Source of the DNA: a virus
Length of the DNA: 64,000 nucleotides
Virus record (IMG/VR): IMGVR_UViG_3300009008_000029
Coordinates: 1-64,000 of that record
Strand: one strand, 5' to 3'
Made by a program: the position numbers and the translations under genes. The first letter of the stretch is position 1. Each line of letters begins with the position of its first letter. Shown here in pieces: positions 1 to 7,834 of the stretch. The notes under the pieces were generated by a model, which had not been told where the DNA came from, ran no database searches, and saw nothing but the letters and a program-made list of their open reading frames with translations.

Positions 1-34
1 GATGTCCCGATTCTGTCCTGAAAGCGTCCACTAA
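1..34 (+). other. Possible 3' end of an upstream gene
   Basis: One forward frame closes with TGA at 19-21 and another with TAA at 32-34. Either could be the end of a gene that starts before the window. Too little sequence is present to choose a frame or name a product. The next gene has its own ribosome-binding site (AAGGAGG) just after this stretch. Confidence 0.2.
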
Positions 35-43
35 GGAGGCACC

Positions 44-502
44 ATGCCGAGATATGACTATCAGTGCGAATGCGGTTTGATCTTTGAGGGTTACGCTTCT
101 ATGACCGACAGCATGTCCCAGAAGGAATGTCCTGATTGCGGCCAGATGGCGGGCAGAGCAGTCCCGGAGTCGGTTGAAGGGAACTTTGACCACGACGTGT
201 CCGGCCCGGTCCCCCAGAACACGGGTATTTCCCAAATCGATGCCATTGCGGATCGAGCCATCGGGAAATCAGCACGTAAGGGGTGGGAGGTCGCCGACAA
301 GCGGGTCCAAGACAAACGCAGGGTACTAGCCGGGTCGGAAGCCACCGGGCATGACCTTTCCCGGAATCCTGATGGGAGTTACAGGGTTATGACCCCGGAG
401 GAGAAGGGTGTCCATGAACGGTCTCAGGAAATCCACAGCAAGGCCATGACGGAGCTTCTGAAAAAGAGGAAAAAGGCAAAGGCTGCGCCCCCCTCCCCGT
501 AG
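44..502 (+). CDS. FmdB-like zinc-ribbon protein
   Basis: A 152-aa protein. Its N-terminus has the FmdB/CxxC_CXXC_SSSS look: MPRYDYQC, Cys8 and Cys10, then Cys29 and Cys32 in a CPDC knuckle. These four cysteines would bind one zinc. The first pair is C-x-C rather than the usual C-x-x-C, a small deviation. Residues 40-152 are polar and charged with a Lys/Ala/Pro-rich tail and no recognisable fold. The start is supported by AAGGAGG four bases before the ATG. FmdB-type ribbons are common small genes in phage structural regions, but their role there is unknown; DNA or protein binding is only inferred. It precedes the sheath gene on the same strand with a gap of about 250 bp. Confidence 0.75.
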   Translation: MPRYDYQCECGLIFEGYASMTDSMSQKECPDCGQMAGRAVPESVEGNFDHDVSGPVPQNTGISQIDAIADRAIGKSARKGWEVADKRVQDKRRVLAGSEATGHDLSRNPDGSYRVMTPEEKGVHERSQEIHSKAMTELLKKRKKAKAAPPSP

Positions 503-532
503 TGTCCCCCACTAGTTCTTCAATAGAGCCGA

Positions 533-574
533 TACAATAGCGGATGGAGTCCGTTAAAAAGGACAATACCCGCT
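533..574 (+). promoter_or_regulatory. Two-part hairpin behind a TACAAT box
   Basis: AGCGG (539-543) pairs with CCGCT (570-574) and GTCC (549-552) with GGAC (561-564). They are separated by matched five-base internal loops around an A-rich terminal loop. A TACAAT hexamer at 533-538 resembles a -10 box, but I see no convincing -35 upstream. No U-tract follows, so it is not a classical terminator. It could be a leader structure for the sheath transcript or a processing site. Confidence 0.3.
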
Positions 575-594
575 CGTGAGGAGTGCCCGGCTTT

Positions 595-735
595 GTGCCG
601 TGGAAAGATGTAGATGGACGGCCTATGAATGCATCGATTGTGCTGGGTTTCCCCTGTTTCGGCAGGTGGTATGACAGACGGATGAACGGGACGGACATTG
701 ACAAGTTTGGGCTAGACTCCGCTAGAGCGGATTGA
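595..735 (+). CDS. Possible 46-aa small protein
   Basis: A short open frame starting with GTG at 595 and ending at TGA 733-735. GAGGAG at 578-583 lies 11 bases upstream as a loosely placed ribosome-binding site. An ATG at 625 is an alternative start. The predicted peptide (starting VPWKDVDGRP, with an aromatic stretch CFGRWYDRR and an acidic end) has an ordinary protein-like composition and matches nothing I recognise. It fills the gap between the zinc-ribbon gene and the sheath gene, ending 15 bases before the sheath start. It may be a genuine small gene or a chance frame. Confidence 0.35.
   Translation: MPWKDVDGRPMNASIVLGFPCFGRWYDRRMNGTDIDKFGLDSARAD
718..731 (+). promoter_or_regulatory. 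Palindrome just upstream of the sheath gene
   Basis: TCCGCTAGAGCGGA holds two perfect six-base arms around AG. As RNA it would form a five-base-pair stem with a UAGA loop. It sits directly before the sheath ribosome-binding site (GAGGTG) and 14 bases after a TTGACA hexamer at 698-703 that has no good -10 partner. It may be an operator or a 5' stabilising hairpin. Confidence 0.35.
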
Positions 736-750
736 AAACGAGGTGAGAAG

Positions 751-3700
751 ATGCCATTTCCGGGGAAGAATTACGCCCCTCCGGGGCCGTACACGCAAAC
801 GAAGTTCGAAAACCCGTTGGGTCAGGCACTGGAGAGCCTGAAGATTCCCGTCATTATCGGTGAGGGGAACGAATCGCTCTTCCAAGAGGATCTGGAGATT
901 GTCCGGGGTTCCTCCGCTGTGATCGATCAGCGGGTGGTGAACGAGGACCAGACAGGCCGGGCCGTATCCAGTGTCTCCGCAACCGGGGTTGTGACTCTTG
1001 GTTCGTGGAACGGTGCTCTCGACAAGTTTCAAGTAGTCAACCGTCCCATCGTATCTGGTGACGGTACGGGGACTACGACGACGAGCCGAGGCGATGTTCT
1101 GGTGACCGTCAACAACCAGCCGGTCGTAGTGTTGTCCGTTGACGGGACCACCGGGATCATTCAGATTGCGGATACCCCGGCGGCAACCGATGTAGTGCGT
1201 TGCACGTACTACTTCAACCGGACCGATACCCTCGTCACCGACGATGTATCCTCTCAGGTTCCGACCGAATCGGCGACCGTCCGGGCACAGTCCGGCATTG
1301 CCGATGTAGACGCCCCGAACGCTGGTGTTGTTGTCATCGATATGCACGGTGACATCCTCAGCGACGAGGGAGCCGTTATTGTACCAGCCAACAACGTCCT
1401 GTCCCTGACGGTTGACGGTGTTGCTCGTACCGTGACGATTCCCGCCAAGAGCGACTACACGATGGCCCAGATCGCTGCGGCAATTACGGCGGCCAGTGCT
1501 GGGAGCCTGACGGCCTCGACGTTTGCTGACAACTACGGGCACTCGGCCCTGATGCTTCTGGCTGACCACAGTGTTGCGGTCGGTGACGGGAGTGCCAACG
1601 GGGATCTGGGTCTGATCAGCGGTCAGGCTGACAACCGGGTTTCGACCTTCTACACCATGAACGGTCCCATCGTTGATGGTTCCGGCGGTGGTGTTGTGAC
1701 CACCGACCCCGCCCATGTGACGGTTCGGGTCAACGGTACACAGGTCATTCCCACATCGGTTGACGGTGCTACCCGAGCGGTGACGCTGGCGGAGGCTCCC
1801 GCAGCCAATGCCACCGTATCCATCCAGTACTACTGGAACACATGGCAGGACACTTTCGATTACCTCGCCCACGTTGGGGTTACTGCGGTATCCCGTTGCG
1901 GCGACGTTCCCGGAAGCTCCGCCTACACCGAAGAAGCTGATTTCATCCTCCAGAATGACCGTATCGTCTGGGGTACGGCTGCTTTGACAGAAGCTGGGCT
2001 GACAACGACGGGTGCAACCCTGTTCGATGACACCCAGATCACCAACACTCTGATCGACAACCGCAACTTCCTTGGTGCTTGCACCGCAGTTACGGACTCG
2101 ACCGGTGGTGTTGCTACCGATTCCCGCACGGAGTTCCAGCTTCCGTTTACCCCGACGCTGGGTAACGGGCGTGACACCCCGTTGGGGCAGAGCCTGTTCC
2201 AGACCATCAGCAACAGCCGCATTGACCTCCCGGTCAACCGCCCGGATGTTGTTTGGGCATACTGGGGCTACGATGAGCAGGATGCACTGGTACGGGGCCG
2301 TGTCACGGTGACCAAGGTAGAGGGTACCGTGATCACGTTGGCTTCCGCTGTGCCTCCGGGTGCCAACGTCTATGCGACCCAGTACTACAACACCCTGACG
2401 GACGAGACCTACACGCTGACCTGTGCAACGGCTGGTGTGTCCGGGGTTGGCCAGTACACGATGCAGGATTCTGGTGAGAACGACGTGTACGGGGCAACGA
2501 TGGTTGCCGGGAGCAAGGGCGCAGGGCTGACCGGGATCACGGTTGAGTTCCCGTCCGGGTCCGAGATGACCCCTGATTTCCGTCTGGAGAGCAACAGTGC
2601 CACGACGTTCGTAGGCCCAGTTGAAGAAGTTGTGACCGTTGAGTTTGCTGCACGGACGGCGACTCCGGCGAAGTGGGCTGTTCCGGGTTCTGGGAACTAC
2701 TCCTTCATTTCGGGTCAGTCTGACAAGCTCCGCATGACCGTCCATAGTGTGGATGTTGGTGGGGCTACGGGACTCAACCTGAGTAGCCCTTCGGCAGCCA
2801 CGACCCATACGGGAGGCTTCTTTGCCACCTTGGTCGGGGATGAGATCGTCTACTCCAAGGAGAGCGGTGACGCAGCCACGGCGGGTCAGGGGTTCACCAT
2901 TTCGACCTCCGAAGAGTTCGTCCTTCTGGTGGACGATGCCACGGTGACGGTCAAGACCAACGTGGTGGATGACGTTGATGCGGGCTACCTCGCCCGGTAC
3001 ATCAACGACGCAGCCAGCGGGCACAACTCCACAGCAGCGGCCAACGAAGCCGCAACCGATACCATCACTTTGGATGTTGACCTCGCCAGCAATCAGGACG
3101 ACTACTACAATGGTTGGAAGATTGTCATCGGGAACGGTGCGAGTGCGGTTACAGCCGGGCAGGTTACGACCATTACGGACTACGTAGGGTCCACAAATGT
3201 TGCTACCGTGAGTCCCGCTTGGGAAGGCGGGGACCAGAAGATCGATCTGGGTGACGCCTACTACATCTACAACCCGGACGCACGTTCATCCATGAAGGGT
3301 GCAACCCGGTTCAACGGTCCCACCGTGATCACGGCGAATGAGTTCGACCAGATGCGGGTCATCTACAAGGGTGACAATTCAACGGAGGCAATCCTTAGCC
3401 TTCAGTTGGATGAAGCCACTTACGCCTCCGCCACGACATTGGCCGCTGAGGTCAACACGCAGTTGGCGGCGGCAGTTGCTACGGCGATTGGTGCGGGCAA
3501 TGTCACCATCAAGGGTCTGATCATCGAGTGTGCTGCGGATAGTGATGGTCGGATGGAGTTCAAAATCCAGCTTCCCGGTGTGGATGGTTCGGGGTTCATT
3601 CAGTTCCTCTATCTCGATCCCGCTTCCGACGCCAAGGATTTCTGTGTCCTTGCGGGTCTCGACAAGGCAGCCTCGGCAGGTGCCGGTCAAGCGGCTCTGA

Positions 3701-6063
3701 TTCAGGGTCCGATTGCCCGTACTTACGAGTGCCCGGATACGGGGGCAACCAAGAACTTCGACCGGATCATCCTCCGTAACCGGCTCCTGCCGGGTGGTGG
3801 CGGTTCGGTGGCCCCTTGGGACATCGTAGACCAGTGCAAGTTGGAAGTTCAGACCGGGAACACCAAGTGTGCCCTCTCCACGGGGATGACCGGTACCGCC
3901 GGTTCCCGTGCCGTTGTCAACCCGGCAACCATGTTGGGTCGGATCGGCATCACCGGTGGTCAGGATTCTGAGGGTGACCCTGTTGTGACCCTCTACAACG
4001 GTGAGGGAACCCAGCCCGCCAACAACGTGTTTGATTTTGAGATGGACGGAACCCCCGTTACCGTGACCTTCACAGCGGCGGCGGATGGTACGGCCACTCC
4101 CATCGGACCGGAAGGGACCGCAGGGTCGCTTCTGTATCAGATCGTTGCGGCGATGGCAGCCGTTCCAGGTGCGCCTTTCGGGAATGCAACCGCAATCGGT
4201 GAAACCAACTTGCTGGCTCGCATCGAGGGTTGCGGGATTCGGTTGACCAGTGCAGTGTCTACGGCGGCTTCCAATATCACCATCGGCTCTGGTTCAGCGA
4301 ACACCATCCTCGGGTTTGGGTCCGGTTCCTCAGCGTCCCGGACGCTTGTGACGCCGAAGGCTCTGGCTTCGGCACTCAACGCCCATCGGAACAGCACGTT
4401 CGCCACATGGTTGAACGTGTTGGCCACCACGACCGGGAGCTTCTCCAGGTATGGCATCGCCAGCACGGTGCTTGATGCTGCGGGTGCAGAGTACTTGTAC
4501 CTTCAGGATGCACCGACACTGGTAGCCAATCTCGGTGCTGCATCCAACGTGTCCGTGCAGACCCCAACGGGCAGTGTGCAGGATGCCCTCCGATATGATG
4601 CTGGGCTGAATGCTACCGCTGGTGACGGTGCTGTAGGGGAACCTGCAATCGATGGGTTTACCGTGACCTCCGGGAACCCGGATGGTTCCGGCTCCGCCAA
4701 CACCTCCATTCTCAACGACGGCACAGGTCAGGACGGTGTTGTAGGCCAGACCTACCGGGATGACGTGACGGGCCTTACTTTCACGATCCTTCCGAGGGGT
4801 TGGAGCAGTGACCAGACCGGTCCTTGGGTTTCATACCCGACTGGTGACACTGCCCTCTTCCGTATCCGGGTCTCCAAGACCATGACCGCCAACAGCAACA
4901 TCCCTCAGAATGCCGTTCCGGGCGTTGAGATGAAGGTTGCCAACACGGTCGGCGTTGACGTAGGGGACACGGCTACCGTTCAGACGTTTGAACGGAGCGG
5001 GAATGAACCCGCAATCGGCGACCTGTACTACGCCTCCTACACCTACACCAAACAGGATTTCACCACGCAGTTCTTCACCAAGATGTCTGCGGTTGAGAAT
5101 GCGTTCGGTGCAGGTGTCCCGGACAACCCCGCATCGCTCGGTACGTATCTGGCGATGATCAACGGGGCGGTTCTCGTAGGGGTCAAGCAGGTGCAGCGTG
5201 CCTCTGGGTCGAGTCAGGCCAGTCTGGTGAGCTACCGCTCGGCGGTAGACGAGCTTGAGGGTGTCCTGCCCGGATTCGTCAACCCCGACATTATCGTCCC
5301 GATGCGGGGCGACTCGACGGACCTCTATACGTTGATCAAGCGGTCCTGCGAGAAGATGTCCAGTATCCGGTACAAGTCGGAACGGACGGCCATCGTAGGG
5401 ACGGCAGCCGGTACGCTGCCAGCGGACGTCAAGCTGATGGCTCAGACGTTGGGCAATGCACGTATGCGGATCGTGTACCCGGACATGGCAGTTCTGTCCA
5501 TTCAGGATGGTGTCACCGGGGAAGCCACCGAGTACGTTGTTGACGGGACGTTCGTTGCCGCAGCCCTCACTGGTTCGGTTGTGAGTCCGAACCTCGACGT
5601 TGCGACACCTTGGACAGGACGGAAGCTGGTAGGGTTCACACAGCTTGCCCGGATTCTGGACCCGGTCGAGATGAATCAGGTCGCTCAGACTGGTGTGACG
5701 GTCATGGAGACCAAGCCGCCGTTCCTGCGGGTACGTCACGGTTTGACCACCGACATGTCCAACATCATGCAGAAGACCCCGACGGTGATGATGATCGCCG
5801 ACGAGGTTCAGCGTCAGGCCCGCAACGTGATGGAGAGTTTCGTAGGGATCAAGTTCCTCGGAACTGTCTTGAGTCAGGTCGAAGGTCGGTTGGCGATGAT
5901 GTTCAAGCGGATGGTTGCGGCCCAGATCGTAGCCGCCTACACGGGCATCAAGGCCAACGTCAGTGCCGCCGACCCGACGGTTGCCGAGGTAGAGGCATGG
6001 TACAGCCCGGTCTGGCCGCTCCTCTATCTGGTGATCACCTTCCACATGCGGTCTAGCGTATAA
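751..6063 (+). CDS. Oversized contractile tail sheath protein
   Basis: A 1770-aa protein that would polymerise around the tail tube and contract at infection. The N-terminus (NYAPPGPYTQT, residues 7-17) is the usual sheath opening. The last 400 or so residues resemble the sheath core: LGTYLAMINGAVLVGVKQV near 1468, YRSAVDELEGVLPGF near 1494, and a C-terminal VWPLLYLVITFHMRS strand that in sheath families links neighbouring subunits. Typical sheaths are 400-700 aa. Here roughly residues 45-1240 are extra beta-rich material likely displayed outside. Two copies of one module (about 97-168 and 305-373; shared PIV-G-G, SVDG-T, PAA and YY-N-DT) show internal duplication. A second module type ends in ILGFG near residue 1190. 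The start has GAGGTG five bases upstream. A strong terminator follows at once. Confidence 0.9.
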   Translation: MPFPGKNYAPPGPYTQTKFENPLGQALESLKIPVIIGEGNESLFQEDLEIVRGSSAVIDQRVVNEDQTGRAVSSVSATGVVTLGSWNGALDKFQVVNRPIVSGDGTGTTTTSRGDVLVTVNNQPVVVLSVDGTTGIIQIADTPAATDVVRCTYYFNRTDTLVTDDVSSQVPTESATVRAQSGIADVDAPNAGVVVIDMHGDILSDEGAVIVPANNVLSLTVDGVARTVTIPAKSDYTMAQIAAAITAASAGSLTASTFADNYGHSALMLLADHSVAVGDGSANGDLGLISGQADNRVSTFYTMNGPIVDGSGGGVVTTDPAHVTVRVNGTQVIPTSVDGATRAVTLAEAPAANATVSIQYYWNTWQDTFDYLAHVGVTAVSRCGDVPGSSAYTEEADFILQNDRIVWGTAALTEAGLTTTGATLFDDTQITNTLIDNRNFLGACTAVTDSTGGVATDSRTEFQLPFTPTLGNGRDTPLGQSLFQTISNSRIDLPVNRPDVVWAYWGYDEQDALVRGRVTVTKVEGTVITLASAVPPGANVYATQYYNTLTDETYTLTCATAGVSGVGQYTMQDSGENDVYGATMVAGSKGAGLTGITVEFPSGSEMTPDFRLESNSATTFVGPVEEVVTVEFAARTATPAKWAVPGSGNYSFISGQSDKLRMTVHSVDVGGATGLNLSSPSAATTHTGGFFATLVGDEIVYSKESGDAATAGQGFTISTSEEFVLLVDDATVTVKTNVVDDVDAGYLARYINDAASGHNSTAAANEAATDTITLDVDLASNQDDYYNGWKIVIGNGASAVTAGQVTTITDYVGSTNVATVSPAWEGGDQKIDLGDAYYIYNPDARSSMKGATRFNGPTVITANEFDQMRVIYKGDNSTEAILSLQLDEATYASATTLAAEVNTQLAAAVATAIGAGNVTIKGLIIECAADSDGRMEFKIQLPGVDGSGFIQFLYLDPASDAKDFCVLAGLDKAASAGAGQAALIQGPIARTYECPDTGATKNFDRIILRNRLLPGGGGSVAPWDIVDQCKLEVQTGNTKCALSTGMTGTAGSRAVVNPATMLGRIGITGGQDSEGDPVVTLYNGEGTQPANNVFDFEMDGTPVTVTFTAAADGTATPIGPEGTAGSLLYQIVAAMAAVPGAPFGNATAIGETNLLARIEGCGIRLTSAVSTAASNITIGSGSANTILGFGSGSSASRTLVTPKALASALNAHRNSTFATWLNVLATTTGSFSRYGIASTVLDAAGAEYLYLQDAPTLVANLGAASNVSVQTPTGSVQDALRYDAGLNATAGDGAVGEPAIDGFTVTSGNPDGSGSANTSILNDGTGQDGVVGQTYRDDVTGLTFTILPRGWSSDQTGPWVSYPTGDTALFRIRVSKTMTANSNIPQNAVPGVEMKVANTVGVDVGDTATVQTFERSGNEPAIGDLYYASYTYTKQDFTTQFFTKMSAVENAFGAGVPDNPASLGTYLAMINGAVLVGVKQVQRASGSSQASLVSYRSAVDELEGVLPGFVNPDIIVPMRGDSTDLYTLIKRSCEKMSSIRYKSERTAIVGTAAGTLPADVKLMAQTLGNARMRIVYPDMAVLSIQDGVTGEATEYVVDGTFVAAALTGSVVSPNLDVATPWTGRKLVGFTQLARILDPVEMNQVAQTGVTVMETKPPFLRVRHGLTTDMSNIMQKTPTVMMIADEVQRQARNVMESFVGIKFLGTVLSQVEGRLAMMFKRMVAAQIVAAYTGIKANVSAADPTVAEVEAWYSPVWPLLYLVITFHMRSSV

Positions 6064-6069
6064 CAAGGG

Positions 6070-6101
6070 GGGAGGGCATCTACGGATGCCCTCCCTATTT
6101 T
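6070..6101 (+). terminator. Intrinsic terminator after the sheath gene
   Basis: A perfect 11-bp stem (6070-6080 with 6085-6095) closes on TACG, giving the very stable c(UACG)g tetraloop in RNA, followed by TATTTT. It begins seven bases after the sheath stop codon. On the opposite strand the same stem is followed only by CCC and TTGTT, so it may also weakly stop the leftward operon that ends at 6327. Confidence 0.92.
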
Positions 6102-6326
6102 CCCGCCATGAATGGTGACACCCACACCGTCAAGTTACCCAAGCAAGTACTCAGGCTAGTTTGTCGTGCCCTCATCGGCGTTTTGTCCCTCTCTGGACCC
6201 CGTGCCCCCTTGTCGCAATTCACAACGCACAGCGGGTTCTGAGGGGCTCAGAGGGGGAGATGGTCGTAAACCTGTTGGATGACGATGGGCAGCATTATGG
6301 ACAGGTAACTTTCAGGACATGGACAC
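6102..6326. other. Convergent intergenic region with two short frames
   Basis: This lies between the sheath terminator and the end of the leftward operon. A 44-codon + frame (6108-6242) has no ribosome-binding site. A 26-codon + frame (6260-6340) is preceded by GAGGGGGAG and overlaps the end of the Hsp20-like gene on the other strand. TCTGAG-GGG-CTCAGA near 6239-6253 is a small inverted repeat without a U-tract. I see no firmly supported gene or RNA here. Confidence 0.35.
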
Positions 6327-6752
6327 CTAAAGAATCTTGACCGATTCAGGAGTGGCCGATTCCTTTGCAGGGATAACGACCCTGACGATGCCATTGGCGA
6401 TGGTTGCGTTGGCCTTGGTGGGGTCGTAGATGTCGGGGAGGCGTGCTTCAGCAACGAAAGTATCCTCCTCCGGGATCAGTTTCCCGTCACCCCGGACAGG
6501 CACCTCAATCTGAAGTGACCCTGCGACGACCTCGATTTTCGACCCCTTCTTGATGGCCCCCGGAACGGTGGCCACATAGGTCATCTGTTCCTTTCCGTAA
6601 TCCACACGGTGAGACCCGAAACGAGTGGTGAACATGTCGCTCTGCGGTTCCGAAGGGTTGAGTGAAACACCATCAGATCCAAAGACCTGATGCATCAAAC
6701 CGTCGGGGCCGAAAACATCTCCGAAAAGGTGGTTGTGTCTTTTGCATGTCAT
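6327..6752 (-). CDS. Hsp20-like small heat-shock protein
   Basis: A 141-aa protein, the last gene of the leftward operon. Small heat-shock proteins hold unfolding proteins in soluble complexes without ATP. The alpha-crystallin fold is suggested by the beta-rich segment at about residues 50-130 and its end, ANGIVRVVIPAK, which matches the family's A-x-x-x-NG-hydrophobic-IP pattern. The C-terminal VKIL resembles the I/V-x-I tail that docks between dimers. The N-terminal arm (FGDVFGPDG, FGSDG) is Gly/Phe-rich, as is common. AGGAGG seven bases upstream supports the start. Length is typical. The canonical A-x-x-x-n-GVL motif reads GIV, so the match is recognisable but divergent. It may protect phage or host proteins during infection. 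Confidence 0.7.
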   Translation of the reverse strand: MTCKRHNHLFGDVFGPDGLMHQVFGSDGVSLNPSEPQSDMFTTRFGSHRVDYGKEQMTYVATVPGAIKKGSKIEVVAGSLQIEVPVRGDGKLIPEEDTFVAEARLPDIYDPTKANATIANGIVRVVIPAKESATPESVKIL

Positions 6753-6806
6753 GGCTAATCCTCCTTGCCGTCTACGTCCTTGAAAGTAGTAGAGAAAGGA
6801 GGGTTG

Positions 6807-7412
6807 TCAAGCGTCCGTGCGATGGGCTCGGATGTCCGCTGCACGGGTCAGCATCCCATGAATGTTGCGTTGCAGACGCTCCTCAATCCAGACACCGAGG
6901 TCGTAGAACCCGCCGCTGATGCCTTTGCCCCGTGCCACCATGATCTGGATCAGGGGGCAGACGAGTTCGATGGTCTCGTAGGCGTACTTCTCCAACCATT
7001 CGGGGCTGGAGGCGATGTTGAAATCCATCGTGTTGTGAAGCCGGTCGAACAACTTGATGGCCAACACACGGGGATGAGCCAGAGACAACATGGTGAAGTA
7101 CACGTCGGGATTGGTCTCACCGATCTTCGATTTGGAGAGCATGGCAACGGTCCCGGCCACGTTCCGCCCATACCGTTTGACCAGATCATCCCAAGAGAAA
7201 CCCGGTGAGTCCTCTTTGATGTCATGGAGCAAGGCCGCACACTTGTCATCGTCCGAGAAGAAAAAGGGACTCTCTTCCATCAATTCCAAGATGCGGAGCG
7301 GGTGGGTGTAATAGGGAACGCCTGTGTTCTTGCGCTTCTGCCCTTCGTGAAGCTCCTTCATCCACGCAATGCAGTCCCTTACCTTAGCCGTTCGGATTTT
7401 GATAGATGGCAT
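6807..7412 (-). CDS. SpoT/MESH1-like HD hydrolase (predicted ppGpp hydrolase)
   Basis: A 201-aa single-domain HD hydrolase. SpoT and MESH1 enzymes use a metal to remove the 3' pyrophosphate of (p)ppGpp. All expected motifs are visible: His37 in YYTHPLRIL, His63-Asp64 in ALLHD, Glu67-Asp68 (the ED catalytic pair) and Asp123 in KLFDRLHN. No synthetase, TGS or ACT domain is present, so it is a small alarmone hydrolase type. I chose the ATG at 7412, which has GAGG five bases upstream. An earlier in-frame ATG at 7460 would overlap the upstream gene by 41 bases. It starts eight bases after the DUF4313-like stop and is followed by the Hsp20-like gene. By inference it lowers alarmone during host starvation; related hydrolases also act as antitoxins, but no synthetase toxin is adjacent. 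Confidence 0.85.
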   Translation of the reverse strand: MPSIKIRTAKVRDCIAWMKELHEGQKRKNTGVPYYTHPLRILELMEESPFFFSDDDKCAALLHDIKEDSPGFSWDDLVKRYGRNVAGTVAMLSKSKIGETNPDVYFTMLSLAHPRVLAIKLFDRLHNTMDFNIASSPEWLEKYAYETIELVCPLIQIMVARGKGISGGFYDLGVWIEERLQRNIHGMLTRAADIRAHRTDA

Positions 7413-7419
7413 TTCATCC

Positions 7420-7707
7420 TCACTTGAGCCTCCATACCGGTTGGCCCTGTATGAACCCATAAGAAACCTTCTTTCCTGTGTCTTCGAAAAGCCCGGAGGT
7501 CATCAGTGCCTCCTGATAGGCGGGACGGATATCGTGGTTGAGGATGAACTCACCCTCCTCCAACGGGATCTCTACGACATTGATGCTGATGGTCGCATAC
7601 GGACCCTCGTACTCGGATACGGAACGAACGGCGATATTGCCGGTGGCGTAGTTGAGAACGTCGATATAGTGGGTTTCATCCTGAAACGTCAGTTTTTTGA
7701 TGCTCAT
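7420..7707 (-). CDS. DUF4313-like small protein
   Basis: A 95-aa protein, first gene of the leftward operon, with GGAGG upstream of the start. It has a pattern I associate with DUF4313 proteins of phages and plasmids: a short beta-rich N-terminus (KKLTFQDE), GNIAVRS, the core GPYATISINVVEIPL, then TSGLFEDTGKK and a C-terminal GFIQGQPVWRL. The family has no established function. The gene sits opposite the MerR-type regulator gene across a 127-bp control region and is probably cotranscribed with the hydrolase and the Hsp20-like gene. The coding call is firm; the family name is from memory of the pattern. Confidence 0.6.
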   Translation of the reverse strand: MSIKKLTFQDETHYIDVLNYATGNIAVRSVSEYEGPYATISINVVEIPLEEGEFILNHDIRPAYQEALMTSGLFEDTGKKVSYGFIQGQPVWRLK

Positions 7708-7772
7708 TTGGCACCTCCATCTAACCTCTCTACTCCTACGCCCGCAGGGATGAACCCCCGCAACAAAATAAT

Positions 7773-7808
7773 TCGACAGAAAACTTGACAGTGAATTTGA
7801 CAGTGTTA
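7773..7808 (+). repeat. Three tandem 12-bp repeats (operator candidate)
   Basis: TCGACAGAAAAC, TTGACAGTGAAT and TTGACAGTGTTA follow each other without gaps, so GACAG recurs exactly every 12 bases (7775, 7787, 7799). The array spans the -35 box and the spacer of the rightward promoter. MerR dimers normally bind an inverted repeat between -35 and -10, whereas these are direct repeats, which is unusual for an operator of this family. Confidence 0.6.
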
Positions 7809-7812
7809 TCTT
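7785..7812 (+). promoter_or_regulatory. Sigma-70-like promoter for the MerR/VIT-vWA pair
   Basis: A perfect TTGACA (7785-7790), a 16-base spacer and TATCTT (7807-7812) lie about 20 bases upstream of the start codon. The 12-bp repeats overlap it, so the regulator encoded just downstream may control its own transcription. The 16-base spacer is shorter than the 19-20 typical of MerR-activated promoters, which argues for repression rather than twist activation. Confidence 0.6.
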
Positions 7813-7834
7813 AGGGGGCGTGAGGAGGTGAAAG

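Larger units (their letters stand above)
7708..7834. promoter_or_regulatory. Divergent control region of the accessory cassette
   Basis: This 127-bp gap separates the leftward operon from the MerR/VIT-vWA pair. It contains a rightward promoter, three 12-bp direct repeats and a near-perfect rightward ribosome-binding site (GAGGAGGTGA before 7835). On the other strand GGAGGTG precedes the leftward start. A leftward -10 could lie in the A/T-rich stretch near 7763-7773, but I cannot assign it. A single regulator bound here could affect both directions. Confidence 0.6.

Noticed and set aside
712-3024. 770-codon open frame on the minus strand
   Set aside because: It lies entirely antisense to the sheath gene, has unusual His/Arg/Gly-rich composition and no ribosome-binding site or family pattern. 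Codon bias of the sheath gene explains the absence of stops.
4831-6066. 411-codon minus-strand frame
   Set aside because: Antisense to the conserved C-terminal sheath core, with His/Arg-rich shadow composition.
7413-7460. Upstream ATG (7460) for the HD hydrolase
   Set aside because: It would overlap the preceding gene by 41 bases and lacks a good ribosome-binding site; the ATG at 7412 has GAGG at proper distance.
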